The position numbers and the translations under genes are program-made. 64,000 nt of DNA from Mycobacterium sp. UM_CSW (lineage in GTDB: Bacteria > Actinomycetota > Actinomycetes > Mycobacteriales > Mycobacteriaceae): positions 102,281 through 166,280 of the forward strand of contig NZ_AUWQ01000002.1 in assembly GCF_000455205.1 (NCBI RefSeq), given 5' to 3'. The notes beneath the pieces were generated by a model that was not told where the DNA came from, did not search any database, and was given only the letters and a program-made list of their open reading frames with translations. Each line of letters starts with the position of its first letter. Position 1 is the first letter of the stretch. Positions 22,501 to 33,316 of this stretch are shown one piece after another.

Positions 22501-24705
22501 CTCGCCGCCGATGGGCACCCGCTGCAACGTCCGCCACTGGTTGACGCCGGGCAGCGACAGGAACAGGCCGAGCAGCGAGGGCACGAAATGCATTGCCGTG
22601 ATTCCCTCGTCGCGCAGCAGGTCGGTCAGGTAGCCGATGTCGTTGAGCCCGCCGGGGCGCGGGATCACCATTCGCGACCCGCAGGCCAGCGTGCCGAAGA
22701 TCTCGGCGATCGACACGTCGAAGCTTGGCGAGGCGACCTGCAGCAGCCGGTCGGTGTGGTCCACCCCGTACTCGCCCTTGAACCAGACGAAGTATTCGGC
22801 GACGGGACGGTGCGGCACCGCAACGCCTTTGGGCAACCCGGTGGTGCCCGACGTGTAGATCAGGTACGCGGTGTTTTCCGGCCGCAGCGGCCGAACCCGG
22901 TCCGCGTCGGTGGGGTCGTCGGCGCGGTACGCCGCGAGGTCGGCCACCGGCTCGCGCAGCACCAGCTTCGCGTCGCAGTCGTCGAGGATGAACTCGAGTC
23001 GGTCCCGCGGATAGCTGGGGTCCACCGGTACGTATACCGCACCGGACTTGGCGATGCCGACCGCGGTGACGACCAGGTCCGGCGACTTGTCGAGCAGCAC
23101 GGCCACGCGGTCCTCGCTGCCGATCCCCTTCTCGATCAGCCAGTGCGCCAACCGGTTTGCCGCCTCATTGATGTCGCGGTAGGTGAACCGGCGGCCTTCG
23201 TAGGCTACGGCGACGGCGTCGGGGGTCCGCGCGGCCTGCTCGGAGACCAGGTCGGCGAGGGTTTTGGGGGCGGTCTGGAACGCCTCGCCGTGCGACACCT
23301 CACGCAGCCAGGCGGCGTCGGCCTCGTCCAGCAGCGCCAGCCCGGCCAGCGGCCGGTCCGGTGCGGCCAGTGCGTCGTCCAGCAGCACGGCGAAGTGATG
23401 CAGCATCTGGCGCACCAGCGCTGGGTCGAGGATCTCCAGCAGGTGTTCGGCCTCCACCAGCGCACCGGTGCCGTCGAACTCGACCATGAAGCCCAGCGGC
23501 AGCTGGGTGAGGTTGCTGCGCAGGCCGTAGCGCTCGCACTCGACGCCGGGCGGGCGGAACCCGCCGTCCGGCTCGCGGAATCCGAAGCTGACCCGGGTCA
23601 TCCGTTCCGCGCCGTGGCGGCGATCGGGGTTCAGTTCACGCACGGCACGATCGAGGCCGAGCCGTTGGTGCGCAAACGCTCCGGTTGCCACGTCGCGCGT
23701 CGACTTGAGCAACTCGCGAAAGCTCATCGCCGGCCGTGGTCGCAGCCGCAGCGCCACGGTGTTGCCGAAATAGCCGATGGCGTCGTCGGTTCCGGCGCCG
23801 CGGTTGAGCACCGGTGCGGCCACCAGGAAGTCGTCGCTGTGGGTGTAGCGATGCATGAGGGCGCCGAAGGCGGCCAGCAGCACCATGTATGGAGTGCAGC
23901 CGGTGTCGCGCGCCATCGCGATCACCCGCTGGGCGGTGTCGCCGGACAGCCGGAGTTCGCTGCGGGCGGCCCGCCAGTTGGTCGGCATGGTCGTCCCGGC
24001 CGGGCCGGGGAGCTCCAGCGGCTCGGGCGGGTCGGCCATGACGGCGCGCCAGTAGTCGAGATCGGCGTTGGTGGTGTCGGGCACTGACCCCGCCGCCGGC
24101 GCCGAGGTGTGGCGGTAGGGCGCCAGCTCGGCGCCCTCGTAGGCATTGGTGAGGTCGCGGAAGAACACCCGCCACGAGCCGTCGTCCCAGGCGATGTGGT
24201 GGGCCACCAACAGCAGCACGTGCTCGTCGGCGGCGATGCGCACGGCGGTGATCCGCAGCGGCGCGTCTTTGGAAAGGTCGAAGGGGGTGGAGAATTCGCG
24301 CTGGGCGAGCACCTCGAGCCGAAGGCGGCGCGCGTGTTCCGACAGGTCGGTCAGGTCGTGTTGTGCCCAGCCCGGGCGGAGATCGTCTTGCACGGTCGGC
24401 CGCGGGGTGCCGTCCTCGCCGACGGCGTAGGTGGTGCGCAGGATCGGGTGCCGGCGGGCGACCGCGTCGACGGCGTCGTGCAGCCGCGCGAGGTCGATGT
24501 CGCCGGTGATGCGGTAGGAGACGCACACATTGAGCAGCGCGCCGCTGGGATCGGCCAGGTGTACGAACCACATCCGGGCCTGGCCGTCGGAGAGCTGGTC
24601 GTCGGCGGGAGCCTCGACCTCCCCGGTGTCGGCCGAGAGGCCGCGGTCGGCGAGCCGGCGCCGAAGCAGTTCCAGGCGGGCGCCGGTGTCGGCGATGTCA
24701 GTCAC
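19543..24705 (-). CDS. mbtE: MbtE, mycobactin NRPS (C-A-PCP-C-dA-PCP)
   Basis: A 1720-residue NRPS that incorporates the first hydroxylysine. Condensation domain about 30-440 (HHIAWDD at about 165), adenylation about 500-960 ([13 protein letters not shown] at about 618), PCP about 975-1040 ([12 protein letters not shown] at about 1005), second condensation about 1060-1490 (HHIAGDH at about 1188). Residues about 1520-1600 contain only the tail of an adenylation domain ([39 protein letters not shown]), followed by a second PCP ([11 protein letters not shown] at about 1642). The start is the GTG at 24705, overlapping the mbtD stop (GTGA); the open frame extends 127 codons further upstream but that part lies inside mbtD and is Arg-rich shadow sequence. 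Confidence 0.95.
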   Translation of the reverse strand: MTDIADTGARLELLRRRLADRGLSADTGEVEAPADDQLSDGQARMWFVHLADPSGALLNVCVSYRITGDIDLARLHDAVDAVARRHPILRTTYAVGEDGTPRPTVQDDLRPGWAQHDLTDLSEHARRLRLEVLAQREFSTPFDLSKDAPLRITAVRIAADEHVLLLVAHHIAWDDGSWRVFFRDLTNAYEGAELAPYRHTSAPAAGSVPDTTNADLDYWRAVMADPPEPLELPGPAGTTMPTNWRAARSELRLSGDTAQRVIAMARDTGCTPYMVLLAAFGALMHRYTHSDDFLVAAPVLNRGAGTDDAIGYFGNTVALRLRPRPAMSFRELLKSTRDVATGAFAHQRLGLDRAVRELNPDRRHGAERMTRVSFGFREPDGGFRPPGVECERYGLRSNLTQLPLGFMVEFDGTGALVEAEHLLEILDPALVRQMLHHFAVLLDDALAAPDRPLAGLALLDEADAAWLREVSHGEAFQTAPKTLADLVSEQAARTPDAVAVAYEGRRFTYRDINEAANRLAHWLIEKGIGSEDRVAVLLDKSPDLVVTAVGIAKSGAVYVPVDPSYPRDRLEFILDDCDAKLVLREPVADLAAYRADDPTDADRVRPLRPENTAYLIYTSGTTGLPKGVAVPHRPVAEYFVWFKGEYGVDHTDRLLQVASPSFDVSIAEIFGTLACGSRMVIPRPGGLNDIGYLTDLLRDEGITAMHFVPSLLGLFLSLPGVNQWRTLQRVPIGGEPLPGEVADKFHATFDALLHNFYGPTETVINASRFKVEGPQGTRIVPIGRPKINTTMHLLDDSLRPVPVGVIGEIYLGGPHLAHGYHRRARLTAERFVADPFNPGARMYRTGDLARRNADGDVEFVGRADEQVKIRGFRIELGDVAAAISVDPTVGQAVVVVSDLPGLGKSLVGYVTPAAETSEVDLDRIRARVTAALPEYMVPAAYVVLDEIPITAHGKIDRAALPTPEVSSGAEFREPASATERRVAELFAELLDRDRVGADDSFFDLGGHSLLATKLVASVRNAFGVDVGVREVFELATVARLAAHIDATDQASARPRLTALDRSGPVPLSSSQLRSWFTYRFDGPNAVNNIPFAAALRGPCDTDALAAAVTDVATRHEILRTTYREIDGVPHQIVHPPAVVPVRRANGPDEEWLGAQLDTERRYVFDLETDLPIRAAVLGTPDRNVLSVVMHHIAGDHWSAGVLFTDLLTAYRARRGGRAPAWEPLPVQYADYAAWQAALLEDNAGIAGPQRDYWTRQLEGLADENGLRPDFPRPAALTGAGAAVEFGFGAATRAKLTALTRELGITEFMLLQAAVAVVLHKAGGGPDVPLGTPVAGRNESDLDRLVGFFINIVVLRNDLRGNPTLRELLQRTRDMALAAYAHQDLPFDQVVDAVRPARSLSRNPLFDVVVHVREQLPQDQVIDSGPDGDTTFTALEPDFDVAHADMSVNFFAAEDGYRGHVIYRPELYRRATAERFAEWLIRVIEAFADDPDQRLRDVQITDAQERQRILARCNEGDGAARVFLLDAWLNPVPRGVVGDVYYGGGPAVIGRLARASLTATRFVADPFAAQPGSRLYRNGERGMWTDDGQLQLVADIERPAPTPAPGGPAEPPDTATERALAAILADMLDTAEIGRHDEFFNLGGDSILAVRVAARARDAGMPLTPRMIFEHPVLHELAAALDAKSTTETEPEEGGSHAPMSTSGLSADELAALTSSWGDRP

Positions 24706-27698
24706 GCACTGTGTCCATCTTTTGGGTCCACCTTCTGTGCTGGGCCGGAGCGCTCGTCGGCGACCTCGAGTTGTTCGACAAGTTCGGCGCCGGTGATATC
24801 GCCCATCAGTGTCGCCAGCGACACCGTTCGGCCGATCGCCGAGTTGAGGCGCTTGCGCAGGTCCAGCGCCAGCATCGAGTCGACGCCCAGGTCGAAAAGC
24901 GATTCGCCGAGGTTCAATTCGCCGGCGCGTTCGATCCCGAGGACGGCCGCCAACTGGCTGCGCACCGCCTCGACGACCGGAAGCTTTGCGGCGTTGCGAG
25001 GTTCGGCCGGTTCGGACCGCCTGGCGCCCAGGAATATTCGCAGCCGGGCCGCGTCGGCCGCGAACACCAGCGGGTCGTCGTGCCAATCGCGCAGGCTGGC
25101 CTCGATCGCGTCCCGTGGCGTCATCGGCCGCAGGCCCGAACGCTCGATGTTTTCCACCTCGGCCGCATCCAGGATGCCCCGGCCCGACTCACCGCCGGAC
25201 GACGGCTGCCACAGGCCCCACCGCACCGAAACGCAGTGCCGGCCCGCGGCGCGCAGTTCGGCGGCCATGTGGTCCAGCAGGCGGTTGGCCGCCGAGTAGG
25301 CGGCGTGTCCGCGTCCGCCCCACAGCCCGGACACCGACGAGCACAACAGCATGCGCGCGCCGGCACGCACCGGCCACAGTTCGGCGAGGTGGGCCAGTCC
25401 GGTGACTTTGGCGGTGAAGGCCTCGGCGAGGGCGGCCTCCGTGAGAACGGCGCCCGCGCGGAAGCCGGCGCTGCCCGCCGCGTGCACGATCAGCGACGCA
25501 CCGGCGGCTCCGTATCTCGCTGCGGTGAGCGCCAATTGGGCTCGATCGGTGATGTCGCAGGGCGCGGGCTCCAGCTCGGTGCTGTATTCGGCCGCCAAGG
25601 CCTTCAGCACTCCGGGATCCGCGCTGCGGCGGCTCACCAGGACGATGCGCCGTGCGCCGTGCTCGGCGAGATAGCGGGCGTAGTGCAGACCGATGGCACC
25701 GGCACCACCGGTGATGACCACGTCGTCGAGCAGCCCGGAGTCGAGTGGCCAGTGCGCAGCGGTGGCCGCGTCGCGGAACGAGCGCTCGAACAGCGCGCGC
25801 CCGCGCAGCGCGAGTTCGCCGGCGCCGGACAGCACGGCGTCGACGGCGGTGGAGCCGGAGGCGGGCGTCAGCTCCCACGACGGCAGATCGAGGTGGGTGA
25901 AAGTTCGTTCGGGGTGGTCGAATCCGGCGCTGCGGTGCATCGCGGCCAACGCCGCGTGGCCGGCCGACGATGCGTCGCGCGGGCCGACGCGGTCGGCGGC
26001 GACGGTGAGCAGGCAGACGGTGTGGCAGCGGGCGCCCGGCGCGTTCGCGTAGTCGAGCAGGCCGGCCGCGGCCAGGCCCGTGAGCGCCTCGGCGCCCCGC
26101 TGCGCGCCGGCACCGTCGATGGCCGGCGCGATCACCGCGACGATTTCGGCGTCCCGCGGTTCGCTGAGCTCGGCGGCTGGGTGCGACTCGATCGCCGCGC
26201 GCAGCGGTCGGGCCACCGGGCTTTCGGCGCCAATGCTGATCACCGCGATTCGCGTGAGCGGCCCCGGTGCGGGCAATACCGCCCGCCGCCAGTGCTCCAT
26301 CACGATGTCGGGCGCTCCGGCTGCCGTCACGGGTGCCAGCGGGGCCGGGTGCGCCCACATCGGGATAGCGCGCATCGGAGCGTTCGGAAACCCTTGTAGG
26401 CCAACGTCGCCGGGGGTCGGGACGCCCAGGTAGTCGCCCCAGGTGTAACCGGGGTCGGCGACGGCGGCGCTGAGGATGTTCGCCGACAGCGCCTCGAGCA
26501 CCGGCTCGTCACGCTGGCCCGAACCGACCAGCACCGCGGGGCCGTCCAGTGCGTCCGCCTCGAAGGTCTGGCCGATCGTGAACAGCAGCGCCGGATGGGC
26601 CGACAACTCGACGAAGGACCCCGCGCCGCAACGGATCGCCGAGGCGAATGCGCGGTCCAATCGCACCGTGTTGCGCAGGTTGGCATACCAGTAGTCACCG
26701 AATGGCTCGTCGGGTGTCACCACGTCGCCAGTCGCGCCGCCGATGAATTGCACCGGGGACTCTAGGAATTCGGAGGCGGGCAGTCGCGCGACGAACTCGT
26801 CGCGCAGCGGCTCGAGCACGCTGGTGTGCCCCGGGAAGCCCGCGGTGATCTCGCGGGCGAACTGACCGCGCGCGCGCACCGCGTCGGCGACCGCCAGCAC
26901 CGCGTCGCGTTCGCCCGACACCGCCACGGTGGATGCCGAGTGCACCACGGCCAGCTCCACCCAGCCGTCGGCCGCCGCGATGAGCGCGCCGGCCGCGTCG
27001 GCGCTGACGCCTAGCGTGGCCATCGCGTAGCGACCCGGAAGGCGGTCCACCACGGCGGCCCGGGCGGCGACGACGGCGACGGCGTCCGGCAAAGTCATGG
27101 CGCCGGCGACGAAGGCCGCGGCGACCTCACCGAGGCTCTGGCCGATGGTGAGGTCGGCAAGCACGCCGCACGACCGCCACACCTCCGCCAGCGCGACCGC
27201 ATGGACGAATTGCGCGCCCTGTACCTCGATTTCGGAGAAGGCCTGCGGCTCGTCCCCGACCGTCAGGTAGCGCAGCGGTGATACGTGGCCGGCGGCCTCG
27301 AAGGCCGCGACGCAGTCATCGGCTGCCGCCCGATAGGTCGGCAGCGCCCGGTACGCGACGGCGCCCATGCCCGGCCAGTGCACACCCTGACCGGGGACCA
27401 CAAAGGCCTGCCGCGGCGCGGAATCCACCGCGGAACGCGCGACCAGCGGATGCTCGCGCCCCGCGGCCAGCGCCCGCAGCCCACCGACGAGCTCCGCCCG
27501 GTCGGCGGCGCTCAGCACCGCGCGGTGTCGGCGCACCCGCCGGGTCTGCAGCAGCTGACGGCCCACCTGGTCCACGGTCGTTTCCGGACAGCGCTCGAGG
27601 TAGTCGGCGATCGCGCCGGCGTCCTCGCGCACGAGATCGTCGGCGTGCGCGCTGAGGAGCACCGGGACGCGACCGTTGGGCAGTCGGTTAAGGGGCAT
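24702..27698 (-). CDS. mbtD: MbtD, mycobactin polyketide synthase (AT-KR-ACP)
   Basis: A 998-residue PKS that, with the separate ketosynthase MbtC, adds and reduces the beta-hydroxyacid unit of mycobactin. Acyltransferase about 70-400 with the nucleophile motif [11 protein letters not shown]; ketoreductase about 620-840 with the NADPH motif [15 protein letters not shown] and a later YSAANRLLD catalytic Tyr; ACP about 905-985 with [14 protein letters not shown]. No dehydratase or enoylreductase is seen. The start overlaps mbtC by 11 bases and the stop overlaps mbtE by four, so expression is coupled. Length agrees with M. tuberculosis MbtD. Confidence 0.96.
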   Translation of the reverse strand: MPLNRLPNGRVPVLLSAHADDLVREDAGAIADYLERCPETTVDQVGRQLLQTRRVRRHRAVLSAADRAELVGGLRALAAGREHPLVARSAVDSAPRQAFVVPGQGVHWPGMGAVAYRALPTYRAAADDCVAAFEAAGHVSPLRYLTVGDEPQAFSEIEVQGAQFVHAVALAEVWRSCGVLADLTIGQSLGEVAAAFVAGAMTLPDAVAVVAARAAVVDRLPGRYAMATLGVSADAAGALIAAADGWVELAVVHSASTVAVSGERDAVLAVADAVRARGQFAREITAGFPGHTSVLEPLRDEFVARLPASEFLESPVQFIGGATGDVVTPDEPFGDYWYANLRNTVRLDRAFASAIRCGAGSFVELSAHPALLFTIGQTFEADALDGPAVLVGSGQRDEPVLEALSANILSAAVADPGYTWGDYLGVPTPGDVGLQGFPNAPMRAIPMWAHPAPLAPVTAAGAPDIVMEHWRRAVLPAPGPLTRIAVISIGAESPVARPLRAAIESHPAAELSEPRDAEIVAVIAPAIDGAGAQRGAEALTGLAAAGLLDYANAPGARCHTVCLLTVAADRVGPRDASSAGHAALAAMHRSAGFDHPERTFTHLDLPSWELTPASGSTAVDAVLSGAGELALRGRALFERSFRDAATAAHWPLDSGLLDDVVITGGAGAIGLHYARYLAEHGARRIVLVSRRSADPGVLKALAAEYSTELEPAPCDITDRAQLALTAARYGAAGASLIVHAAGSAGFRAGAVLTEAALAEAFTAKVTGLAHLAELWPVRAGARMLLCSSVSGLWGGRGHAAYSAANRLLDHMAAELRAAGRHCVSVRWGLWQPSSGGESGRGILDAAEVENIERSGLRPMTPRDAIEASLRDWHDDPLVFAADAARLRIFLGARRSEPAEPRNAAKLPVVEAVRSQLAAVLGIERAGELNLGESLFDLGVDSMLALDLRKRLNSAIGRTVSLATLMGDITGAELVEQLEVADERSGPAQKVDPKDGHSA

Positions 27699-29001
27699 TG
27701 GGCGACCCGTTATCCGGCATCGAGACGATCACATGGGTATTGGTGCCGCTCATCCCGAACGCGGATACCGCCGCGGTTCGCCATCCGTCGACGGCCCGCC
27801 ACGGTGTCAGCTTGTCGGCTAGCCGCAAACCCTGCTTCTCCCAGTCGATTTCGCGGCTGGGTTCGTCGACGTGCAGCGTCGGGGGAACGGCGGCGTGCTC
27901 GGCGGACAGGATGACCTTGGCGAGGCCCAGCGCGCCGGCGGCCGCTTGCGCATGACCGATGTTCGACTTGACCGAGCCCAAGAGCGGTCCGCGCCCGGGC
28001 GGCGCGGTCCCGTAACTGGCCGCGAGTGAGCACAATTCCGTCCGGTCACCGAGCCGGGTGCCGGTGGCGTGCCCCTCGACCATCCCGACGTCGACGGGCT
28101 CGACGCCGGCCTGCGCGATGGCGCGCCGAAACAATCGCAGCTGCGCGGCGCCGCTGGGCGCCATCAGGCCGTCGCTGCGTCCGTCGGAGTTCAGGCAACT
28201 GGCCCGCACCTCGGCGAGGATGCGACGCCCGTCGGCCACCGCGCGGGACCGGCGCTGAAGCACGAACATGGCCGCGCCCTCGGCCCAGACGGTTCCGCTG
28301 GCGAGCGCGCTGTAGGGCCGGCAATGGCCGTCGTCGGACAGCGCGTGCTTTTTGGAGAATTCGACGAAATAGCCCGGGGTGCCCATCACGCACACCGCGC
28401 CGGCGAGCGCGAGGTCGCAGTCGCCGGCCCGGATCGCCTGGACCGCGGTGTGAAACGCCGCGAGCGCCGACGAGCAGGCGGTGTCTATCGTCAGCGCCGG
28501 CCCGGCCAGGTCCAGCGTGTAGGCGATGCGCCCCGAGATGACGCCCAGCGACGTCCCGGTGATCAGATGCCCGCTGTGGTCGGAGAATTCGGAAAGGGCA
28601 GGGCCATATTCCAGCGCGGACGCGCCGACGTAGCAGCCCACATCGTGGCCGGTGAGGTCGTCGGGGTTGATGCCGCTGTTCTCCACGCTCCGCCACGCCA
28701 CCCGCAGCCCGACCCGCTGCTGGGGGTCCATGGCCGTCGCTTCCCGTCGTGAGATGCCGAAGAACTCCGGGTCGAATGTCGTTGCAGTCGAGAGGAATCC
28801 ACCAAGGTCGCGGATGGGTTTGAAGCCGTCCCGCCGCGACCCGTCGAACAGCTCGCGAAGCGCCCAGCCCCGATCGGTGGGGAACGGGCCGAGCGCCTCG
28901 CGCTGCTCGGACAGCAACGCCCAGAAGTCGTCGGCGGTTTCCACGCCGGCGGGCGCCTCGAGGGCGAACCCGACAATCACGACCGGGTCGTTATCGGACA
29001 T
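27688..29001 (-). CDS. mbtC: MbtC, mycobactin ketosynthase
   Basis: A 437-residue stand-alone beta-ketoacyl synthase partnering MbtD. The active-site Cys lies in TIDTACSSALAAFH at about residue 170; the two catalytic histidines are in EGHATGTRLGD and KSNIGHAQAAAG. N-terminal and C-terminal thiolase-fold halves are complete, ending with GMSGTNTHVIV. Overlaps mbtB and mbtD by 11 bases each. Confidence 0.96.
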   Translation of the reverse strand: MSDNDPVVIVGFALEAPAGVETADDFWALLSEQREALGPFPTDRGWALRELFDGSRRDGFKPIRDLGGFLSTATTFDPEFFGISRREATAMDPQQRVGLRVAWRSVENSGINPDDLTGHDVGCYVGASALEYGPALSEFSDHSGHLITGTSLGVISGRIAYTLDLAGPALTIDTACSSALAAFHTAVQAIRAGDCDLALAGAVCVMGTPGYFVEFSKKHALSDDGHCRPYSALASGTVWAEGAAMFVLQRRSRAVADGRRILAEVRASCLNSDGRSDGLMAPSGAAQLRLFRRAIAQAGVEPVDVGMVEGHATGTRLGDRTELCSLAASYGTAPPGRGPLLGSVKSNIGHAQAAAGALGLAKVILSAEHAAVPPTLHVDEPSREIDWEKQGLRLADKLTPWRAVDGWRTAAVSAFGMSGTNTHVIVSMPDNGSPNAP

Positions 29002-32000
29002 CGGCGCTCACCATCCGGGCCACCGCGTCAAGGTGATCGTCGAGGTAGAAGTGGCCACCCTCGAATTCCGACACCGCGAATCGGCCGGACGTGTGGGTTT
29101 CCCAGCGCGCCAAGGTTTCCCGGCTGATCCGTCGATCGCGATCGCCACCGATCGCGTGAATGTCGGCGGCGATGCGCACGTCGGGGCGGCACGAGTAGGC
29201 GTTCAGGGCCCGGTAGTCGGCCTGCACCGCCTGCACCAGCAGTTCGATGAATTCCTCGTCGTCAAGCAGCTCGGGGTCGGTGCCGCCGAGATCGATCATG
29301 TCCGCCAGCACGCCGCTGTCGCTGGTCGGCAGAGGTCCGTAGGCTTCGACCGTCGAAGGGGCCTGCCCGGCCGAGGCCCACAGGACGCGCACCGGCACGC
29401 CATTGCGTTCGGCGACCCGGGCGAACTCGAACGCCACAACGGCCCCCATGCAATGCCCGAACAGGCTCAGCGGAGCCACCGAGCTCCAGTCGCCCGCCTC
29501 GAACAACTCGAGGGCGAGCGCGTCAATGCTCTCGGCCGCGGGGTGGTTCCGCCGGTCGGCCCGCTGCGGGTACTGCACCACGAAGGCGTCGACGTCGTTC
29601 GCCGACAACGCTTTCGCCAGCGACCGATACGCCGCCGCGGCGCCGCCGGCATGTGGGAACACGACCACCGAGCCGCGGGCCGTGGCGGCGGTAAACCGCT
29701 TCACCCACGGCTTGAACTCGCGCCGTGCCGGCGCGGGGGCGGCGTCGAGCGCGGACAACACGTCGGCGCTCGACATGTCCGCGATCTCCAGATACACGTC
29801 GGCCACCCGCTCGAGCCGGTCGCCGTTCGCCTCCCGGCCGGTCAGCAAGTCGGCCAGCGTGGCGACGGTCCGGGCGGCAAAGACGTCGGCGACCATCAGG
29901 CTCGGCGAGTCGAGCCACTGGCGGATGCCGACAACGGCCTGCGTCGCAAGGACGGAATCACCGCCGAGCGAGAAGAAGTCGTCGTGCACACCCACCGCAT
30001 CGGTGTCCCGGTCGAGCAGGTCCGCGATGATGTGGCACAGCGCGCGTTCCAGTTGCGAGCGCGGGCCCTGATAGGGCGCGGACACGTCGCCGGAGTCGAC
30101 CGCATCGGCCAGCTGACGACCGACGGCGCGCCGGTCGATCTTGCCGCCGTCGGTGAACGGGATGCGGTCGGTCAGCGATATGTGCTGCGGAACCATGTGC
30201 GCGGGAACGAGATCGGCCAGAAGCTGGCGTATTCGCGGCGCGGTCAACGCGTCGTCGTCGAGGCGGACAGCGGCGGCCAGCACGTCGGTGCCACCGGAGC
30301 CGGGCACCAGGGCGGCCACGGCCGCTCGCACCCCGGGCACCCGGCGCAGCGCCGCCTCGATCTCGCCGAGCTCGACGCGATACCCGCTGACCTTGATCCG
30401 GTGATCGGCGCGGCCGACGAACTCGAGGGTGCCGTCCGGCCAATAGCGCGCCAGATCGCCGGTGCGATACCAGGTTCGGCCGTCGTGGACGACGAAGCGC
30501 TCGGCGGTCAGCTCGGGGCGCCCGCGATAGCCCCGGGCGATGCCGCGGCCGGACACCCACAGCTCACCTGCGACCCAGTCGGGACAGTCGGCGCCGGTGT
30601 CACCGACGACACGGCAGGCGATGTTGGGGAACGGCTTGCCGTACGGCACCGCCGTCCAGTTCTCGGGCATGTCGGCGTCGACCTCGAAAATGGTTGCGTG
30701 GACCGCCGTTTCGGTTGCGCCCCCCAACCCGGCGAAGCGCATGTGCGGCGCCCGCGCCTGCAGCCGGCGAGCCAGGCCGGGGCGCACCCAGTCGCCGCCG
30801 GTGGCCACCACCCGCAGCGACGACAGGTTGCCCGCCTGGACCTCGACCAACATCTCCAGCCAGCCCGGCAGGAAGTTCAGCACCGTGACCTGGTGGGTGT
30901 CGATCAGCCGGGCCCACGCGTCCGGATCGCGTCGCTGCGCCTCGTCGACCACGACGATCGCGCCGCCGGCCCGCAGGGTTGCGAAGACGTCGAGCACCGA
31001 CAGGTCGCATTCCAGCGTCGAAAGGGCAAGGCAACGGTCCGCCGCGCCGATCTCGAAGTGGCGGCTGAGGAATTCGACGGTGTTCATCGCGCCGTCATGC
31101 GTCAGCTCGACACCCTTGGGCTCCCCCGTGGAGCCCGACGTGAACAACACATAGGCGAGCTCGGCGGGATCCGTTCTGGCGAAGGGAAAGTCAACGATGG
31201 CGGGCGGCTCGCGGAGCACGTCGGCGATCACCAACGCGGGGACGGGCAGCGACAGCGGCTGCCCGCCGCACACCAGGGCCAGCCGCACCCCACCGGTGTG
31301 CAGGATGCGCTCCGCGCGGTCGCGTGGTTGGTCGACGCCGATGGGCAGGTACACGCCGCCGGCGGCTAGGATGCCCAGCAGCGCGGGCAGCTGTTCGGCG
31401 GTCTTCGGACCCATCACCGCGACGGTGTCGCCGTCGCGGATTCCCGCCGCCCGCAACGCCGCGGCCAGCGCCAGCGCCTGGTCGCGTAGCTGCGCGTAGG
31501 TGAGGTCGCCGGAGCTCGCGAACACGGCTGGCGCGTCGGGTTGTTGCTCGGCCCGCCGGAAGAACCCGTCGTGCAGAGCCTCCCCGCTTGGCGGGGCGCT
31601 GCGGCCGTTGACCGCCTCGCGCACCGCGCGTTGCGCGTCCGGCAGCGCCGGCAAAGCGGCGGCGTCCCACGCGTCGTCGCTGGACGCCAGCCGCAGCAGT
31701 TCGTCGATGTGGTGGGCGAACATCGCGTCGATGACGCCCGGCGCGAAGACACCGTCGCGCACGTCCCAGTTCACCAGAACGCCGCCGTCGAACTCGGTGA
31801 CCTGCGCGTCGAGCAGCACTTGCGGGCCCTGGGAAATGATCCAGGCGGGTGCGCCGAATTGCCTTGCGACATCCGCGCTGAACAGTTCCCCGAGGCCAAG
31901 CGCGCTGGTGAAGACGACCGGCGCCAGGACCTGGGTGCCGCGGTGGCGGCTGAGGTCGCGCAGCACGGACAACCCGGGATAGGAGGAATGGGCGGCGGCC

Positions 32001-33217
32001 GCCCGCATCGCATCCTGCACCGCCCGCGCCCGCGCGGCCGGAGTGTCGGCGTCTGTCAGGTCGACATCGAGCAGCAGCGAGGAGGTGAAGTCGCCGACCA
32101 GCTTCTCGACGTCGGGGTGCAGCGCCTGGCGCCCGAACAGCGGGACATTCAGCAGGAACCGCGGCGAGGACCAGCGGGCCAGCGCGTCGGCGAACGCCGC
32201 GGCAAGCGTCATGGCCGGGGTGATGCCGCGGGCTCGGGCGCGGGCAAACAGCGCGTCGCGGGTCGCCGGGTCCAGCCAATGCCAGCGACGGGTGCTGGTG
32301 CGTGAGCCCCGCCCGCCCGTCGACGGCGGCGCGGGCGGATCCGGCAGGTCGGGAATGCGCCGGGCCCACCAATCCCGGTCGGCGTCGCGCTGCGGCTGGG
32401 GTTGCGCCTCCTGCCGCGCGACGGCCCGGCGGTATTCACGGTAGGTGTAACCCAATTCGGGCAGTTCCCGGCCGAGGTATAGGGCGGCCAGGTCGGCCAT
32501 CAACGTGCGGTAGCTCATCGCGTCGGCGGCCTGCATGTCCAGGTCGACGTGCAGCCGGGACCGCCCGTCGGGCAGCAGCGTCACCGCGAGTTCGAACACC
32601 GCACCGTCGAGCTGCTGGTGCGATTTGGCCTCGCGCAGGGCCGCCAGGCGCAGCTCGACCGGGTCCCGCTGGTCGCGCAGGTCCACCACCGAGACGGGGA
32701 AGTCCCCGCACTCGTCGGCCGCGGCGATGCGCTGCGTGCCGTCGGCTGAGAACCGCACCCGCAGCATCGGATGGCGAAGGGCCAGCCGGTTGGCCGCCGC
32801 CCGCAGCCGGTCCGGGTCGATCGGGCCGCCGTCGAACTCGACGTACAGGTGACCTGCGACGCCACCCAACTGCTGGTTGTCCTGGCGGCCGACCCACATC
32901 GCGTGTTGCATCGGCGCCAGCGGGAAGGGCTCGCCCTCCCCCGACGGTTCGGCGTCGGCGGGCAGGGGCGGTTCGTCGGCGGCCGGGCGGGCCGTCACCA
33001 GCTCGGACCAGGCCTCGATCGTCGGCGCCGCGGCCAGGGCGGCGAAATCGACGGCGATGCCCTGACGGCGCCACCGACCGGCGAGCGTCATCATCCGGAT
33101 GGAGTCCAGGCCCTGGCCGATGAGGTTGCTACCTGGGTGAATCGCGTCGGCGCGGACGCCGAGCAGCTCGGCGACCTCCGCGCGGATGTCCTCCGAGCAC
33201 GCCGGGGCACGCACCAC
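28991..33217 (-). CDS. mbtB: MbtB, mycobactin NRPS (ArCP-Cy-A-PCP-TE)
   Basis: A 1408-residue NRPS that loads salicylate (from MbtA) and condenses and cyclises it with Ser/Thr to the oxazoline. ArCP about 5-75 (GQGLDSIRMM), cyclisation domain about 105-520 with DLDMQAADAMS (DxxxxDxxS), adenylation about 545-1050 (FTSGSTGEPKGV at about 691), PCP about 1060-1130 (FSLGGDSVLAT at about 1084), thioesterase about 1180-1405. The TE nucleophile elbow reads LFGHCMGA at about 1252-1259, with Cys in place of the usual Ser. I prefer the GTG at 33217, four bases after GGGAGG (33222-33227), giving VVRAPACSE, which parallels the known MbtB N-terminus; GTG 33214 is equally possible. Confidence 0.95.
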   Translation of the reverse strand: MVRAPACSEDIRAEVAELLGVRADAIHPGSNLIGQGLDSIRMMTLAGRWRRQGIAVDFAALAAAPTIEAWSELVTARPAADEPPLPADAEPSGEGEPFPLAPMQHAMWVGRQDNQQLGGVAGHLYVEFDGGPIDPDRLRAAANRLALRHPMLRVRFSADGTQRIAAADECGDFPVSVVDLRDQRDPVELRLAALREAKSHQQLDGAVFELAVTLLPDGRSRLHVDLDMQAADAMSYRTLMADLAALYLGRELPELGYTYREYRRAVARQEAQPQPQRDADRDWWARRIPDLPDPPAPPSTGGRGSRTSTRRWHWLDPATRDALFARARARGITPAMTLAAAFADALARWSSPRFLLNVPLFGRQALHPDVEKLVGDFTSSLLLDVDLTDADTPAARARAVQDAMRAAAAHSSYPGLSVLRDLSRHRGTQVLAPVVFTSALGLGELFSADVARQFGAPAWIISQGPQVLLDAQVTEFDGGVLVNWDVRDGVFAPGVIDAMFAHHIDELLRLASSDDAWDAAALPALPDAQRAVREAVNGRSAPPSGEALHDGFFRRAEQQPDAPAVFASSGDLTYAQLRDQALALAAALRAAGIRDGDTVAVMGPKTAEQLPALLGILAAGGVYLPIGVDQPRDRAERILHTGGVRLALVCGGQPLSLPVPALVIADVLREPPAIVDFPFARTDPAELAYVLFTSGSTGEPKGVELTHDGAMNTVEFLSRHFEIGAADRCLALSTLECDLSVLDVFATLRAGGAIVVVDEAQRRDPDAWARLIDTHQVTVLNFLPGWLEMLVEVQAGNLSSLRVVATGGDWVRPGLARRLQARAPHMRFAGLGGATETAVHATIFEVDADMPENWTAVPYGKPFPNIACRVVGDTGADCPDWVAGELWVSGRGIARGYRGRPELTAERFVVHDGRTWYRTGDLARYWPDGTLEFVGRADHRIKVSGYRVELGEIEAALRRVPGVRAAVAALVPGSGGTDVLAAAVRLDDDALTAPRIRQLLADLVPAHMVPQHISLTDRIPFTDGGKIDRRAVGRQLADAVDSGDVSAPYQGPRSQLERALCHIIADLLDRDTDAVGVHDDFFSLGGDSVLATQAVVGIRQWLDSPSLMVADVFAARTVATLADLLTGREANGDRLERVADVYLEIADMSSADVLSALDAAPAPARREFKPWVKRFTAATARGSVVVFPHAGGAAAAYRSLAKALSANDVDAFVVQYPQRADRRNHPAAESIDALALELFEAGDWSSVAPLSLFGHCMGAVVAFEFARVAERNGVPVRVLWASAGQAPSTVEAYGPLPTSDSGVLADMIDLGGTDPELLDDEEFIELLVQAVQADYRALNAYSCRPDVRIAADIHAIGGDRDRRISRETLARWETHTSGRFAVSEFEGGHFYLDDHLDAVARMVSADVR

Positions 33218-33231
33218 GAATCCTCCCTGAA

Positions 33232-33250
33232 TTAGCAAAGGCTGCCCTAA
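33232..33250. promoter_or_regulatory. IdeR box, mbtB side
   Basis: TTAGCAAAGGCTGCCCTAA matches the 19-bp IdeR consensus TTAGGTTAGGCTAACCTAA at 14 positions with both outer ends intact. It lies five bases upstream of the mbtB ribosome binding site, so iron-loaded IdeR would block mbtB transcription. Two IdeR boxes are also known in the M. tuberculosis mbtA-mbtB gap. Confidence 0.75.
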
Positions 33251-33268
33251 GTTGTTTGGTTACCCTAT
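33250..33268. promoter_or_regulatory. Weak second IdeR box, mbtA side
   Basis: AGTTGTTTGGTTACCCTAT matches the IdeR consensus at 11 of 19 positions, mostly in the right half. It abuts the stronger box and overlaps the candidate mbtA -10. The tandem arrangement, rather than the match itself, supports it. Confidence 0.5.
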
Positions 33269-33271
33269 CCT
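33266..33271 (+). promoter_or_regulatory. Candidate -10 box of mbtA
   Basis: TATCCT fits the TANNNT -10 pattern and lies about 46 bases before the mbtA ATG. It overlaps the second IdeR-like box, consistent with iron repression. Confidence 0.45.
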
Positions 33272-33316
33272 CATCCGTGGCGCCGCCGCTACCACCCCCC
33301 GAGCCCGAGGAGACCG

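Noticed and set aside
24706-25086. 127-codon N-terminal extension of mbtE
   Set aside because: Arg/Gly-rich, lies inside mbtD in another frame, and the GTG at 24705 gives the normal overlap and MbtE N-terminus.
28652-31369. 905-residue plus-strand frame opposite mbtB/mbtC
   Set aside because: Same reason: it mirrors NRPS coding sequence and has no family features.
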